Positions 18,378 through 26,307 of a DNA stretch of 64,000 nt are shown here, piece after piece. Every line of letters starts with the position of its first letter. Positions within the stretch are counted from its first letter, which is position 1. The stretch is from Shimia sp965227725 (GTDB taxonomy: Bacteria > Pseudomonadota > Alphaproteobacteria > Rhodobacterales > Rhodobacteraceae): assembly GCF_965227725.1 (NCBI RefSeq), contig NZ_CBDDGH010000006.1, forward strand, positions 124,001-188,000, written 5' to 3'. Position numbers and translations under genes: made by a program. The notes beneath the pieces are model-generated. The model made no database searches. It had not been told where the DNA came from and was given only the letters and a program-made list of their open reading frames with translations.

Positions 18378-19790
18378 GTGAAACCAATTTCCGCTGCAGA
18401 CGCTCAGAAGATATCCTGGGATGTCATCCTGGTTGGGACGAGCTTTGCCTCCTGTTTTTTTGCCTACAAGCTGAAAGGGCGCGGCTTGAGGGTTCTGTTT
18501 CTGGAGCGCGGTCCGTTTATTGATCACGACACCCAGCTGGAAACCCGCGTTCCGCATCCAACAGGCGGTGTAGCGCAGGAAAACAGCTCTGGCCAGCGCA
18601 AGGACTGGACCGTGCGGCATCAGTTTGGCGGCTGCTCAAACTGTTGGTGGGGGAACACGCCGCGTCTGCAGCCGAGCGATTTTGAGCTGTTTTCAAGATA
18701 TGGCGTGGCGCTGGACTGGCCGGTGTCTTACGGCGACATCGAGCCTTACATGGTGGAAGCCGAGTATCTGATGGATATCGCTGGCTCTGATGAGGCCGGA
18801 TATGCGCCCCGGAGTGCCCCGTTTCCGTTTCCGCCGCATGCGCCAACGCGGGCGGAGCGCAAGCTGTTTGCCCAAGAGCCAAGCTGGCAGCCGATGCCCT
18901 GTGCGCGATCCAATGGGGGGCGTCGCACCACCTGTTGTGTGTCTGGCGCCTGCAACCTGTGTCCGGTGGATGCAAAATTTACGATCCTCAATTCGCTGGA
19001 GCTGTTTGAGGATGAAGGGTTTCACTACCTGCTGGATGCGGAGTGCCGCACTGTGGAGACTGCTGCGGGGCTCGCCACCGGTGTTGTGGCGCAGACCACC
19101 GAACTGGGGCCGATCACCTTGCGGGCGGATTTTGTCGGGCTTGGGGCCAACCCGATCTTCAATTCGGCAATACTGCTGAGATCAGGCATCGGCTCTGATC
19201 TGGTGGGGCGTGGGCTGCATGAGCAGGTGGGCCAGTTTGTTTGGGTGAACATCCCGTTTGACAACTATTATGGCGGCACTTCGCTGACCGGGATGGGCTA
19301 CGGATTTTACGATGGGGAGTTTCGTCGCGAGGCGGCGTCTGTTCTCATTGAAAGCTGGAATGCACCGCCGTCCTTGCGCCTTGAGAAAGGAAAATGGCTG
19401 CAACGCCTGAAGTTGAAGCTGGTGGCCGAAGATTTGCCGCAGGAACAGAACCGGCTTGTGTTGAAAGACGACGCGCCGACGATTTTGTGGTCCGGTCACA
19501 GCGCCTATGCCTATGCTGGCCTTGCGCGGGCGCGCGAGCGTGTGTCCTCTCTGATCCCGTTTGACCATGAGATTGTCGGGATCGGGGGCATTGAGCCGAC
19601 GGAGGCGCATATTATCGGAGGCACGCCGATGGGTACGGACAGCACAACGGGTGTGGTGGACAAGAACCTACGGGTCTTTGGTGTCTCCAATTTGGCCTGT
19701 CTTGGGGCTGGGACTTTCACGACCGGGGCCGCCGCGAACCCGACGCTCACGTTGTCGGCGCTGTCGCTTTATGCGGGAGAGCAGCTATGA
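18378..19790 (+). CDS. GMC-family oxidoreductase with atypical FAD motif and cysteine cluster
   Basis: A 470-residue protein starting at GTG. The C-terminal GMC signatures are clear (IIGGTPMGTD, GVSNLACLGAG, AANPTLTLSAL). The N-terminal dinucleotide motif is unusual: GTSFAS at 20-25 where GxGxxG is normal, although the following LFLERG acidic strand end is kept. Residues 175-195 hold five cysteines (C175, C186, C187, C192, C195) in a ferredoxin-like CxxC arrangement ending in PVDAK. It overlaps the next gene, a Tat-signal protein, by 4 bp, as expected for a large/small subunit pair of a periplasmic dehydrogenase. Substrate unknown; polysaccharide or sugar oxidation is a guess from context. 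Confidence 0.75.
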   Translation: MKPISAADAQKISWDVILVGTSFASCFFAYKLKGRGLRVLFLERGPFIDHDTQLETRVPHPTGGVAQENSSGQRKDWTVRHQFGGCSNCWWGNTPRLQPSDFELFSRYGVALDWPVSYGDIEPYMVEAEYLMDIAGSDEAGYAPRSAPFPFPPHAPTRAERKLFAQEPSWQPMPCARSNGGRRTTCCVSGACNLCPVDAKFTILNSLELFEDEGFHYLLDAECRTVETAAGLATGVVAQTTELGPITLRADFVGLGANPIFNSAILLRSGIGSDLVGRGLHEQVGQFVWVNIPFDNYYGGTSLTGMGYGFYDGEFRREAASVLIESWNAPPSLRLEKGKWLQRLKLKLVAEDLPQEQNRLVLKDDAPTILWSGHSAYAYAGLARARERVSSLIPFDHEIVGIGGIEPTEAHIIGGTPMGTDSTTGVVDKNLRVFGVSNLACLGAGTFTTGAAANPTLTLSALSLYAGEQL

Positions 19791-20212
19791 GTTTGAGGCG
19801 GCGCGCGTTTCTGGTGGGGGCAGCCGGTCTGGCGGGGGCGGTTCTGGTGCCTTTGACGCTAGGCGGCACCACGTCATTCCTGCGACGCACGCTGAAGGAT
19901 CACTTTGGCCCTGAGGTTCTGGAGCTGGCGGGCATTGACGATTTTGTTGACGAGTTCGCCGCCTTGGCCGGGGAGGATGACCCGGCAAAGAAGATCGCGG
20001 CGGAGATGTATTTTGGCTGGCATGGGGATCGTGTGAAAATGATCGGCCCGGCCAAGGCGATGCAGGAACGGTTTCTTTTCACAATCCTGCACCGGAGCAA
20101 TATCATCGCGGTTCAGCAAGGCCGCGCAACAGAGTTTGAATACGGGTCCGTTGATCCCTGGTCGCCGGTCTGTGGGCTCTATCTTTCCGCCTTCGCGGAT
20201 GAAACGCTTTAG
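19787..20212 (+). CDS. Small Tat-signal protein, likely subunit of the preceding GMC dehydrogenase
   Basis: A 141-residue protein beginning MSLRRRAFLVGAAGLAGA, a twin-arginine signal with hydrophobic core. The mature part is acidic and has no cofactor motif visible. It overlaps the GMC oxidoreductase stop by ATGA. By analogy with gluconate 2-dehydrogenase subunit 3 it would carry the folded large subunit through Tat or stabilise it. It shows no obvious similarity to the Tat protein at 1-246 beyond the signal. Hypothetical otherwise. Confidence 0.65.
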   Translation: MSLRRRAFLVGAAGLAGAVLVPLTLGGTTSFLRRTLKDHFGPEVLELAGIDDFVDEFAALAGEDDPAKKIAAEMYFGWHGDRVKMIGPAKAMQERFLFTILHRSNIIAVQQGRATEFEYGSVDPWSPVCGLYLSAFADETL

Positions 20213-20344
20213 GTGAAGCGCCGGTGTGCGGCTGGCCATTTTTCTGAAGGTGATAAGATCTTGCGCCGGGATGGCGGTGGTGTGGATATCTTGGGCAGAT
20301 ATCCACAGAAACTTTGCATCCATCAACAATAAATCGAAGTCACA

Positions 20345-20392
20345 ATGCCGCTATATATTGACACTATGTGGTGATCACACCCTATATGGAGG
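20345..20392 (+). promoter_or_regulatory. Promoter of nrdHIEF with possible NrdR boxes
   Basis: TTGACA (20358-20363) and CTATAT (20382-20387) are separated by 18 bp and place the transcript start at the beginning of the riboswitch. Two AT-rich palindromic elements, around CTATATATTG (20351-20360) and CCCTATATGG (20380-20389), overlap the -35 and -10 and are about 29 bp apart, reminiscent of paired NrdR boxes (usually about 31 bp). Confidence 0.45.
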
Positions 20393-20556
20393 TGCTTCGG
20401 TTCTTTCGATTCCTGTCGAAGGCTAAGAGGGAAGCCGGTGAAATTCCGGCGCTGCCCCCGCAACTGTAAGCGGATAGCAAGGCTGAATATGCCACTGGGG
20501 GGCATCCTCGGGAAGGCCAGCCAAGCGTTGATCCGCGAGTCAGGAGACCTGCCGAA
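20389..20556 (+). ncRNA. Cobalamin riboswitch controlling nrdHIEF
   Basis: Conserved core is plain: GAAGCCGGTGAAATTCCGGC, GCTGCCCCCGCAACTGTAAG, GCCACTG (20491-20497) and the B12 box GAGTCAGGAGACCTGCC (20537-20553). Downstream, GTCCTC (20622-20627) is exactly complementary to GAGGAC (20646-20651), which contains the nrdH ribosome site. This suggests translational shut-off when cobalamin binds. Control of B12-independent ribonucleotide reductase by cobalamin riboswitches is known. Confidence 0.95.
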
Positions 20557-20653
20557 AGTGCAAAATGATGACCACGAACGGAGGGTTCGGGGGCGCGCAA
20601 GAGGTGGTGCTGCCACTCTGCGTCCTCGGCTTTGACAAAAAGAAAGAGGACAG

Positions 20654-20875
20654 ATGAGCATCATCGTTTATTCCAAACCCGCTTGTGTACAATGCACCGC
20701 CACCACACGTGCGCTGGACGCCAAAGGCATCAGCTATGATGTGGTTGATTTGACGCAAGACGACAGCGCGCTGAGCCATGTGACCGAGCTGGGCTATCGT
20801 CAGGCGCCAGTGGTTGTGGCAGGTGCGGATCACTGGTCAGGCTTCCGTCCGGACATGATCGCTCAGCTGGCCTAA
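20654..20875 (+). CDS. nrdH: NrdH glutaredoxin-like electron donor for class Ib ribonucleotide reductase
   Basis: A 73-residue thioredoxin-fold protein with the redox pair CVQC (Cys11, Cys14) and the C-terminal WSGFRPD segment characteristic of NrdH. It passes electrons from thioredoxin reductase to NrdE. First gene behind the cobalamin riboswitch, with AGAGGAC just before the ATG. Confidence 0.93.
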   Translation: MSIIVYSKPACVQCTATTRALDAKGISYDVVDLTQDDSALSHVTELGYRQAPVVVAGADHWSGFRPDMIAQLA

Positions 20876-20880
20876 GGGAG

Positions 20881-21309
20881 ATGAGCCGCCAATTTCCGGC
20901 GCTTGTCTACTATTCCTCAAAATCGGGCAACACCCACCGGTTTGTGACGCGGCTTGGTATTGAAGCCGCGCGCATCTCGGAGGATCCCGACGCGCCGCTC
21001 CCTGACCCCAAAGAAGCCTTTGTTCTGATCTGTCCGACCTATGCGGACGGGCAGGGGCGGGGGGCTGTGCCCAAACAGGTAATCCGTTTTCTAAACGACG
21101 CCACCAAACGCGCCCGCCTTGTGGGGGTGATTGCCAGCGGCAATCGCAACTTTGGCGCCACCTACGGGTTGGCCGGGCGCGTCATCGCCGAAAAATGCAA
21201 TGTCCCGCTGCTCTACACGTTCGAGCTGGCTGGCACCGAAACTGATATTTCCCGCGTCCGTGCGGGGCTGGAAAAGATTGGGAGACCGCTATGCTCGACA
21301 GCACAGTGA
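20881..21309 (+). CDS. nrdI: NrdI flavodoxin-like protein
   Basis: A 142-residue flavodoxin-like protein. YYSSKSGNTHRFV is the FMN phosphate-binding loop and ASGNRNFGATYGLAG is the NrdI signature. NrdI supplies the oxidant that builds the dimanganese-tyrosyl radical cofactor of NrdF. It begins 5 bp after nrdH and overlaps nrdE by 19 bp. Confidence 0.95.
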   Translation: MSRQFPALVYYSSKSGNTHRFVTRLGIEAARISEDPDAPLPDPKEAFVLICPTYADGQGRGAVPKQVIRFLNDATKRARLVGVIASGNRNFGATYGLAGRVIAEKCNVPLLYTFELAGTETDISRVRAGLEKIGRPLCSTAQ

Positions 21310-23414
21310 ACGAGCAGGACTATCACGCACTCAATGCGATGCTGAATCTGTATGACGCGGATGGCAACATCCGCTTTGACGCGGATCGCATGGCGGCGCG
21401 TCAGTATTTCCTGCAGCATGTGAACCAGAACACCGTTTTCTTCCACTCGCTGGATGAAAAGCTCGGCTATCTGGTGAAAGAGGGCTACTATGAAGAAGCG
21501 GTTCTGGATCAGTATTCCAAGAACTTCATGCGCGCGATCTGGGACGCAGCCTATGCCAAGAAATTCCGGTTCCCGACCTTCCTCGGCGCCTTCAAATATT
21601 ACACCTCCTACACGCTAAAAACCCGTGACGGGCAGCGCTTCTTGGAGCGCTATGAGGACCGCGTGGTGATGACCTCTCTGGCACTGGCGCGCGGGGATGA
21701 AGATCAGGCCATGGCCTTTATGGAGGAGATTCTGGAGGGCCGTTTCCAGCCGGCCACGCCGACCTTCCTGAACGCGGGCAAGGCCTCCCGTGGCGAGCTG
21801 ATCTCCTGCTTTTTGCTGCGTCTGGAAGACAATATGGAAAGCATCGGCCGCGGCATCAACTCTGCGCTGCAGCTCTCCAAGCGTGGCGGCGGTGTGGCGC
21901 TTCTGCTCACCAACATCCGCGAGCACGGCGCGCCGATCAAAGGCATTGAAAACCAGTCTTCCGGCGTGATCCCGGTGATGAAGCTTCTGGAAGACAGCTT
22001 CTCTTATGCCAACCAGCTGGGCGCACGTCAGGGCGCAGGCGCGGTCTATCTGAACGCGCACCACCCAGACATCATGCGTTTTCTGGACACCAAGCGTGAA
22101 AACGCGGATGAGAAAATCCGCATCAAGACGCTTTCGCTGGGCGTGGTGATCCCCGACATCACCTTTGAGCTCGCCAAGAAAAACGCCGACATGTACCTGT
22201 TCTCTCCGCATGATGTGGAGAAGGTCTATGGCGTGCCTTTCTCTGAAATCTCGGTGACCGAGAAATACAATGAGATGGTCGAAGACAAGCGCATTCGCAA
22301 ATCCAAAGTGAACGCGCGCGAATTCTTCCAGACCATCGCCGAAATCCAGTTTGAGAGCGGCTATCCCTATGTGATGTTTGAGGACACGGTGAACCGGATG
22401 AACCCGATTGAGGGCCGGATCAACATGTCCAACCTCTGCTCGGAGATCCTGCAGGTGAATGAGGCGTCCGAGTTCAACGAAGACCTCGGCTATGCCAAGA
22501 TGGGCAGCGATATTTCCTGTAACCTCGGCTCGCTCAACATCGCCAAGACCATGGACGGCAAAGATCTGGGCCGCACCGTGGGCGCCGCGATCCGTGCGCT
22601 GACCGCCGTATCTGAGATGTCCGCGATCGACTCCGTGCCTTCGGTGCGCAAAGGCAATGATGACAGCCACGCCATCGGCCTTGGCCAGATGAACCTGCAT
22701 GGCTTTCTTGCGCGTGAGCACATTCACTATGGCAGCCCGGAAGGCATTGAATTCACATCGGTTTACTTTGCCGCTGTGGCTTTCCACGCGCTGCGCACCT
22801 CCTGTGATCTGGCGCAGGAACGCAAGGCGTCCTTCAAGGGGTTTGAGCGTTCTGACTATGCCTCCGGTGTGTTCTTTGACAAATACACCGAGCAGGACTG
22901 GCTGCCGGAAAGCGATAAGGTGAAAGCGCTGTTTGACGGTGTGGATCTGCCCACCCGTGAGGATTGGGCCGCGCTGAAGGCTGACGTGATGAAACACGGG
23001 CTGTTCAACCGCAACCTTCAGGCGGTGCCGCCAACCGGCTCGATCTCCTACATCAACAACTCGACTTCCTCGATCCACCCGATTGTGTCCAAGATCGAGA
23101 TCCGCAAAGAGGGCAAAATCGGCCGCGTCTACTATCCGGCCGCCTTCATGAACAACGAGAACCTCGAGTACTACCGCGACGCCTATGAAATCGGGCCCGA
23201 GGCGCTGATTGATACCTATGCGGCGGCCACCGAACATGTGGATCAGGGCCTGTCGTTGACCCTGTTCTTCCCGGCCGAAGCCACCACGCGCGACATCAAC
23301 CGCGCGCAGATCTACGCCTGGAAAAAAGGCATCAAAACAATCTATTACGTGCGTCTGCGCCAGGAGGCCCTTGAGGGCACCGAGGTGCAGGGCTGCGTAT
23401 CCTGCTCGCTGTAA
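21291..23414 (+). CDS. nrdE: Class Ib ribonucleoside-diphosphate reductase, alpha subunit
   Basis: A 707-residue catalytic subunit of normal length. It carries the substrate-site cysteine in GELISCFLL, the SDISCNLGSLNIAKT segment, the PPTGSISYINNSTSS loop and the C-terminal redox pair CVSC used for re-reduction by NrdH. It lacks an N-terminal ATP-cone, as is usual for class Ib. It converts ribonucleoside diphosphates to deoxy forms together with NrdF, independently of B12. Confidence 0.96.
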   Translation: MLDSTVNEQDYHALNAMLNLYDADGNIRFDADRMAARQYFLQHVNQNTVFFHSLDEKLGYLVKEGYYEEAVLDQYSKNFMRAIWDAAYAKKFRFPTFLGAFKYYTSYTLKTRDGQRFLERYEDRVVMTSLALARGDEDQAMAFMEEILEGRFQPATPTFLNAGKASRGELISCFLLRLEDNMESIGRGINSALQLSKRGGGVALLLTNIREHGAPIKGIENQSSGVIPVMKLLEDSFSYANQLGARQGAGAVYLNAHHPDIMRFLDTKRENADEKIRIKTLSLGVVIPDITFELAKKNADMYLFSPHDVEKVYGVPFSEISVTEKYNEMVEDKRIRKSKVNAREFFQTIAEIQFESGYPYVMFEDTVNRMNPIEGRINMSNLCSEILQVNEASEFNEDLGYAKMGSDISCNLGSLNIAKTMDGKDLGRTVGAAIRALTAVSEMSAIDSVPSVRKGNDDSHAIGLGQMNLHGFLAREHIHYGSPEGIEFTSVYFAAVAFHALRTSCDLAQERKASFKGFERSDYASGVFFDKYTEQDWLPESDKVKALFDGVDLPTREDWAALKADVMKHGLFNRNLQAVPPTGSISYINNSTSSIHPIVSKIEIRKEGKIGRVYYPAAFMNNENLEYYRDAYEIGPEALIDTYAAATEHVDQGLSLTLFFPAEATTRDINRAQIYAWKKGIKTIYYVRLRQEALEGTEVQGCVSCSL

Positions 23415-23426
23415 GGGAAGCCTGAC

Positions 23427-24398
23427 ATGAAAGACATGATCGAAACCCGCATCCCACGTGCCATCAACTGGAACCGTCTGGAGGACGACAAGGACCTTGA
23501 GGTCTGGAACCGCCTGACAGTCAACTTCTGGCTGCCGGAGAAAGTGCCGCTCTCTAACGACATCCCAAGCTGGGGTACGCTGACGGAGCATGAAAAACAG
23601 CTCACCATCCGCGTGTTCACAGGCCTGACACTGCTGGATACCATCCAGAACTCCGTGGGCGCGCCAGCGCTGATGCCGGATGCGATCACCCCGCATGAAG
23701 AGGCGGTGCTGACCAATATCGCCTTCATGGAAGCGGTGCATGCGCGAAGTTATTCCTCCATCTTTTCAACCCTTTGCTCCACCAAAGAGATTGATGAAGC
23801 GTTCCGCTGGTCTGAGGAGAACCCGCATTTGCAAGCCAAGGCCAAAGCGATCCTCGATACCTATGCGCCGGGCAATGACCCGCTGAAGCGCAAGATTGCT
23901 TCGGTGTTCCTTGAGAGCTTCCTGTTCTATTCGGGCTTCTATCTGCCAATGTATTGGTCGAGCCGCGCCAAGCTGACCAACACCGCCGATCTGATCCGCC
24001 TGATCATCCGTGATGAAGCGGTGCATGGCTATTACATCGGCTACAAATTCCAGCGCGGCTATGAGCAGCTCGATGAGGCCGGACAGCAGGAGCTGAAGGA
24101 TTATGCCTTTGGTCTGATGTTTGAGCTTTACGGGATTGAGAACCAATACACCGAAGAGCTCTATGACGAGCTGGGCCTCACTGAGGATGTGAAGGTCTTC
24201 CTGCATTACAACGCCAACAAAGCCCTGCAGAACCTCGGCTTTGAAGCGCTGTTCCCGCCGGAAGTGTCAGAGGTGAACCCCGCCATTCTGGCCGCCCTCA
24301 GCCCGGACAGCGAAAACCACGACTTCTTCTCCGGCTCGGGCTCTTCTTATGTGATCGGCAAAGCGGTCGCGACCGAAGACGAAGACTGGGATTTCTGA
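23427..24398 (+). CDS. nrdF: Class Ib ribonucleoside-diphosphate reductase, beta subunit
   Basis: A 323-residue radical-bearing subunit. Metal ligands are visible in FMEAVHARSYS and RDEAVHGYYIGY; the radical tyrosine is expected in the YSSIF stretch after the first ligand pair. It begins 12 bp after nrdE and overlaps the following MazG-like gene by one base. The dimanganese cofactor is expected because of the adjacent nrdI. Confidence 0.95.
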   Translation: MKDMIETRIPRAINWNRLEDDKDLEVWNRLTVNFWLPEKVPLSNDIPSWGTLTEHEKQLTIRVFTGLTLLDTIQNSVGAPALMPDAITPHEEAVLTNIAFMEAVHARSYSSIFSTLCSTKEIDEAFRWSEENPHLQAKAKAILDTYAPGNDPLKRKIASVFLESFLFYSGFYLPMYWSSRAKLTNTADLIRLIIRDEAVHGYYIGYKFQRGYEQLDEAGQQELKDYAFGLMFELYGIENQYTEELYDELGLTEDVKVFLHYNANKALQNLGFEALFPPEVSEVNPAILAALSPDSENHDFFSGSGSSYVIGKAVATEDEDWDF

Positions 24399-24784
24399 TG
24401 TCCCGCGACACGCTGGCGCTTGTGAAGGAATGGCATGAGGCCTTTGATGTGCCCGTGGTGGACACACCTGCCATTCCCCACGCGCGCGCGGTGATGCGGC
24501 AGGACATTCTCGAAGAAGAGGTCGCCGAGCTGCGCGCCGCCATTGCGGCCGGGGATATGGTCGAGGTGCTCGATGCACTTTGTGACATTCAATATGTGTT
24601 GGATGGCACCTTTCTGGAATTCGGTCTGCACAGCCTGAAACCCGCCGCCGTGGAGGAGGTGCATGCCTCCAACATGTCCAAGTTGGGTGCCGACGGCCGC
24701 CCTGTGCTGCGCGCAGATGGCAAGGTGCTGAAAGGGCCGGATTTTCGGCGGCCTGATCTGGGGCGGGTTTTGAAAGACGGGTGA
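24398..24784 (+). CDS. MazG/HisE-like all-alpha nucleotide pyrophosphohydrolase
   Basis: A 128-residue protein of the all-alpha NTP pyrophosphatase group. The acidic magnesium-binding pattern is present: E41xxE44 in EEEVAELRAAI and E56xxD59 with Asp63 in EVLDALCDIQY. The C-terminal HASNMSKLGADGRPV segment is shared with phosphoribosyl-ATP-pyrophosphohydrolase-like relatives. It starts one base inside nrdF, so it is co-expressed with the reductase and lies under the B12 riboswitch. A role in cleaning or balancing nucleotide pools when the B12-independent reductase is in use is inference. Confidence 0.75.
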   Translation: MSRDTLALVKEWHEAFDVPVVDTPAIPHARAVMRQDILEEEVAELRAAIAAGDMVEVLDALCDIQYVLDGTFLEFGLHSLKPAAVEEVHASNMSKLGADGRPVLRADGKVLKGPDFRRPDLGRVLKDG

Positions 24785-24905
24785 GGTTGGGTTTGGTTGG
24801 GCAGATAGTCGACCCTTGACCATAATAACCAAATAGACGCTTGAGTATCTTCCTTGAAATCTGAAATGCACGATTTCCACCAGCGCGCAGGCGGCGAAGC
24901 CGACC

Positions 24906-24963
24906 AGCCCCCGACCCTCCCCGTTTTGCCGGAGGCAAACCTCTGGTTTGACGGGAGGGGGCT
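24906..24963. repeat. GC-rich hairpin-forming intergenic element
   Basis: CAAACC, TCT, GGTTTG forms a perfect inner hairpin, flanked by complementary C-rich and G-rich runs (GACCCTCCCCGT and ACGGGAGGGGGC). It resembles the short palindromic repeats scattered between genes in Rhodobacteraceae. The rest of the gap 24785-25170 shows no gene. Confidence 0.5.
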
Positions 24964-25170
24964 TCACCCCCACCCAGGGTCGCGGGCTGGCCTATCTGAC
25001 CTAATAAAGTCGTTGCCGATTTGTTGGGCGATGATCTAACTCCCGTTATGGATCCAGTCTATGCTGCATCAATGACCGGAAATTGCGTGAATAGCGTTCA
25101 GCTGGGAGCCCAAAATCTTATCGGGATGCAAACTACAGATTTGCACTGGTCTCCCTTCGCCCTCCCCACA

Positions 25171-25204
25171 AAAAAAGCCCGACATGTCTGCCGGGCCTTT
25201 CTTT
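25171..25204. terminator. Bidirectional terminator between the nrd operon and gbcB
   Basis: GCCCG (25177-25181) pairs with CGGGC (25192-25196). A run of six A precedes the stem and TTTCTTT follows, so it can terminate both converging transcripts; the minus-strand side has the better T-run. Confidence 0.8.
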
Positions 25205-25223
25205 GAGCCCGAGAGCGGGGGGC

Positions 25224-26303
25224 TCAGACCTCTACTGCCACTTTTCCAATCGGGTTGGAGCAGCAGGCGAGGATGTAGCCGGCTTCGATATCGTCGTCCG
25301 AAATGCCGCCGTTGTGGACCATATGCACCTCGCCTTCGGTCTTTTTGACCTTGCAGGTGCCACAGACGCCGAAAGTGCAGCCTGAGGGGATGTTGAGCCC
25401 GACCGAGCGCGCGGCGGCGAGTACGGTTTCGGTCTCGGCCACTTTTGCGGTGACGTCCGAGGTGGCGAAATGGATTTCCGCCTTGCTGTCCTCATCGGGC
25501 ACCACATCATCCAGCGCGGGCTGTTCGGCTTCGGTTTCCACCGGCGCGCCAAAGCTCTCCTGATGGTAGTTGTCCATGTCAAAGCCCAGACCGGCCAGCG
25601 CTTCGCGCACCGCGGTCATGAAGGGCTCCGGCCCGCAGCAGTAGACCTCGCGGTCAAGATAATCCGGCGCCATCAGGCCCAGCATCAGCTGGTTGAACTG
25701 CCCCTGATAGCCCGTCCATGGGCGGTAGGGATCGGGCTCTTCGACCACAAATTTGAGATCCAGTCCGGGGGTGCGGCTGGCCATCTGTTCGAGACGCTGG
25801 CGGAAGATGATTTCCGAGGGGCGTTTGGCGCAGTTGATGAAAACGGCGTCCAGTTCCTGACCTTCGTCCCACATGCAGGTGGTCATCGACATCATGGGGG
25901 TGACGCCGGAACCTGCCGAGATGAAGAGAAATTTCTTCGCCGTGCTGCCCGCATTGGTGAAGAGGCCTGCTGGTCCCAGGGCTCTCAGGCGCATGCCGGG
26001 GCGCAGGTTGTCGAGCATCCAGCGGGTGCCGATGCTGTCAGGCTGCGCCTTTGCGGTGATGGTGATCGAGCGCGGGCGTGAGGGCGAGGAGGAGATCGTG
26101 TAGGTGCGGTGCACCACGCCTCCCGGCTGGCCCGGTGCGGGGATTTCCAAGGTCAGGAACTGCCCCGGATCATAGGCGAAGAGGGCGCCCGATGGGGCGC
26201 GGAAGGTGAAGCTCGCAGTGTTGGGCATTTCCGGCACGATGGAGACACATTCCAGCATCTCGTTGTCCTGCCAAACAGTTGCGGTGGTCTGAAGATCTTT
26301 CAT
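25224..26303 (-). CDS. gbcB: Ferredoxin-NAD(P)H reductase component of a Rieske demethylase (GbcB-like)
   Basis: A 359-residue electron-transfer protein. The N-terminal half is an FAD/NAD(P) reductase domain (HRTYTISSSP for flavin, FISAGSGVTPMMSM for NAD(P), YCCGPEPFM near the end). The C-terminal 90 residues are a plant-type 2Fe-2S ferredoxin with SGCTFGVCGTC and a distal ACC cysteine. It delivers electrons to the Rieske oxygenase encoded just upstream. ATG 26303 follows GGAG at suitable distance; an upstream ATG (26321) lies inside the partner gene and is less likely. Close to the glycine betaine demethylase reductase GbcB; related stachydrine or carnitine systems are alternatives. Confidence 0.7.
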   Translation of the reverse strand: MKDLQTTATVWQDNEMLECVSIVPEMPNTASFTFRAPSGALFAYDPGQFLTLEIPAPGQPGGVVHRTYTISSSPSRPRSITITAKAQPDSIGTRWMLDNLRPGMRLRALGPAGLFTNAGSTAKKFLFISAGSGVTPMMSMTTCMWDEGQELDAVFINCAKRPSEIIFRQRLEQMASRTPGLDLKFVVEEPDPYRPWTGYQGQFNQLMLGLMAPDYLDREVYCCGPEPFMTAVREALAGLGFDMDNYHQESFGAPVETEAEQPALDDVVPDEDSKAEIHFATSDVTAKVAETETVLAAARSVGLNIPSGCTFGVCGTCKVKKTEGEVHMVHNGGISDDDIEAGYILACCSNPIGKVAVEV

Positions 26304-26307
26304 CACA

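Noticed and set aside
21615..23741. Very long open frame (about 700 codons) antisense to nrdE
   Set aside because: It is a codon-bias shadow: nrdE on the other strand has full family conservation, and this frame has low-complexity composition and no domain.
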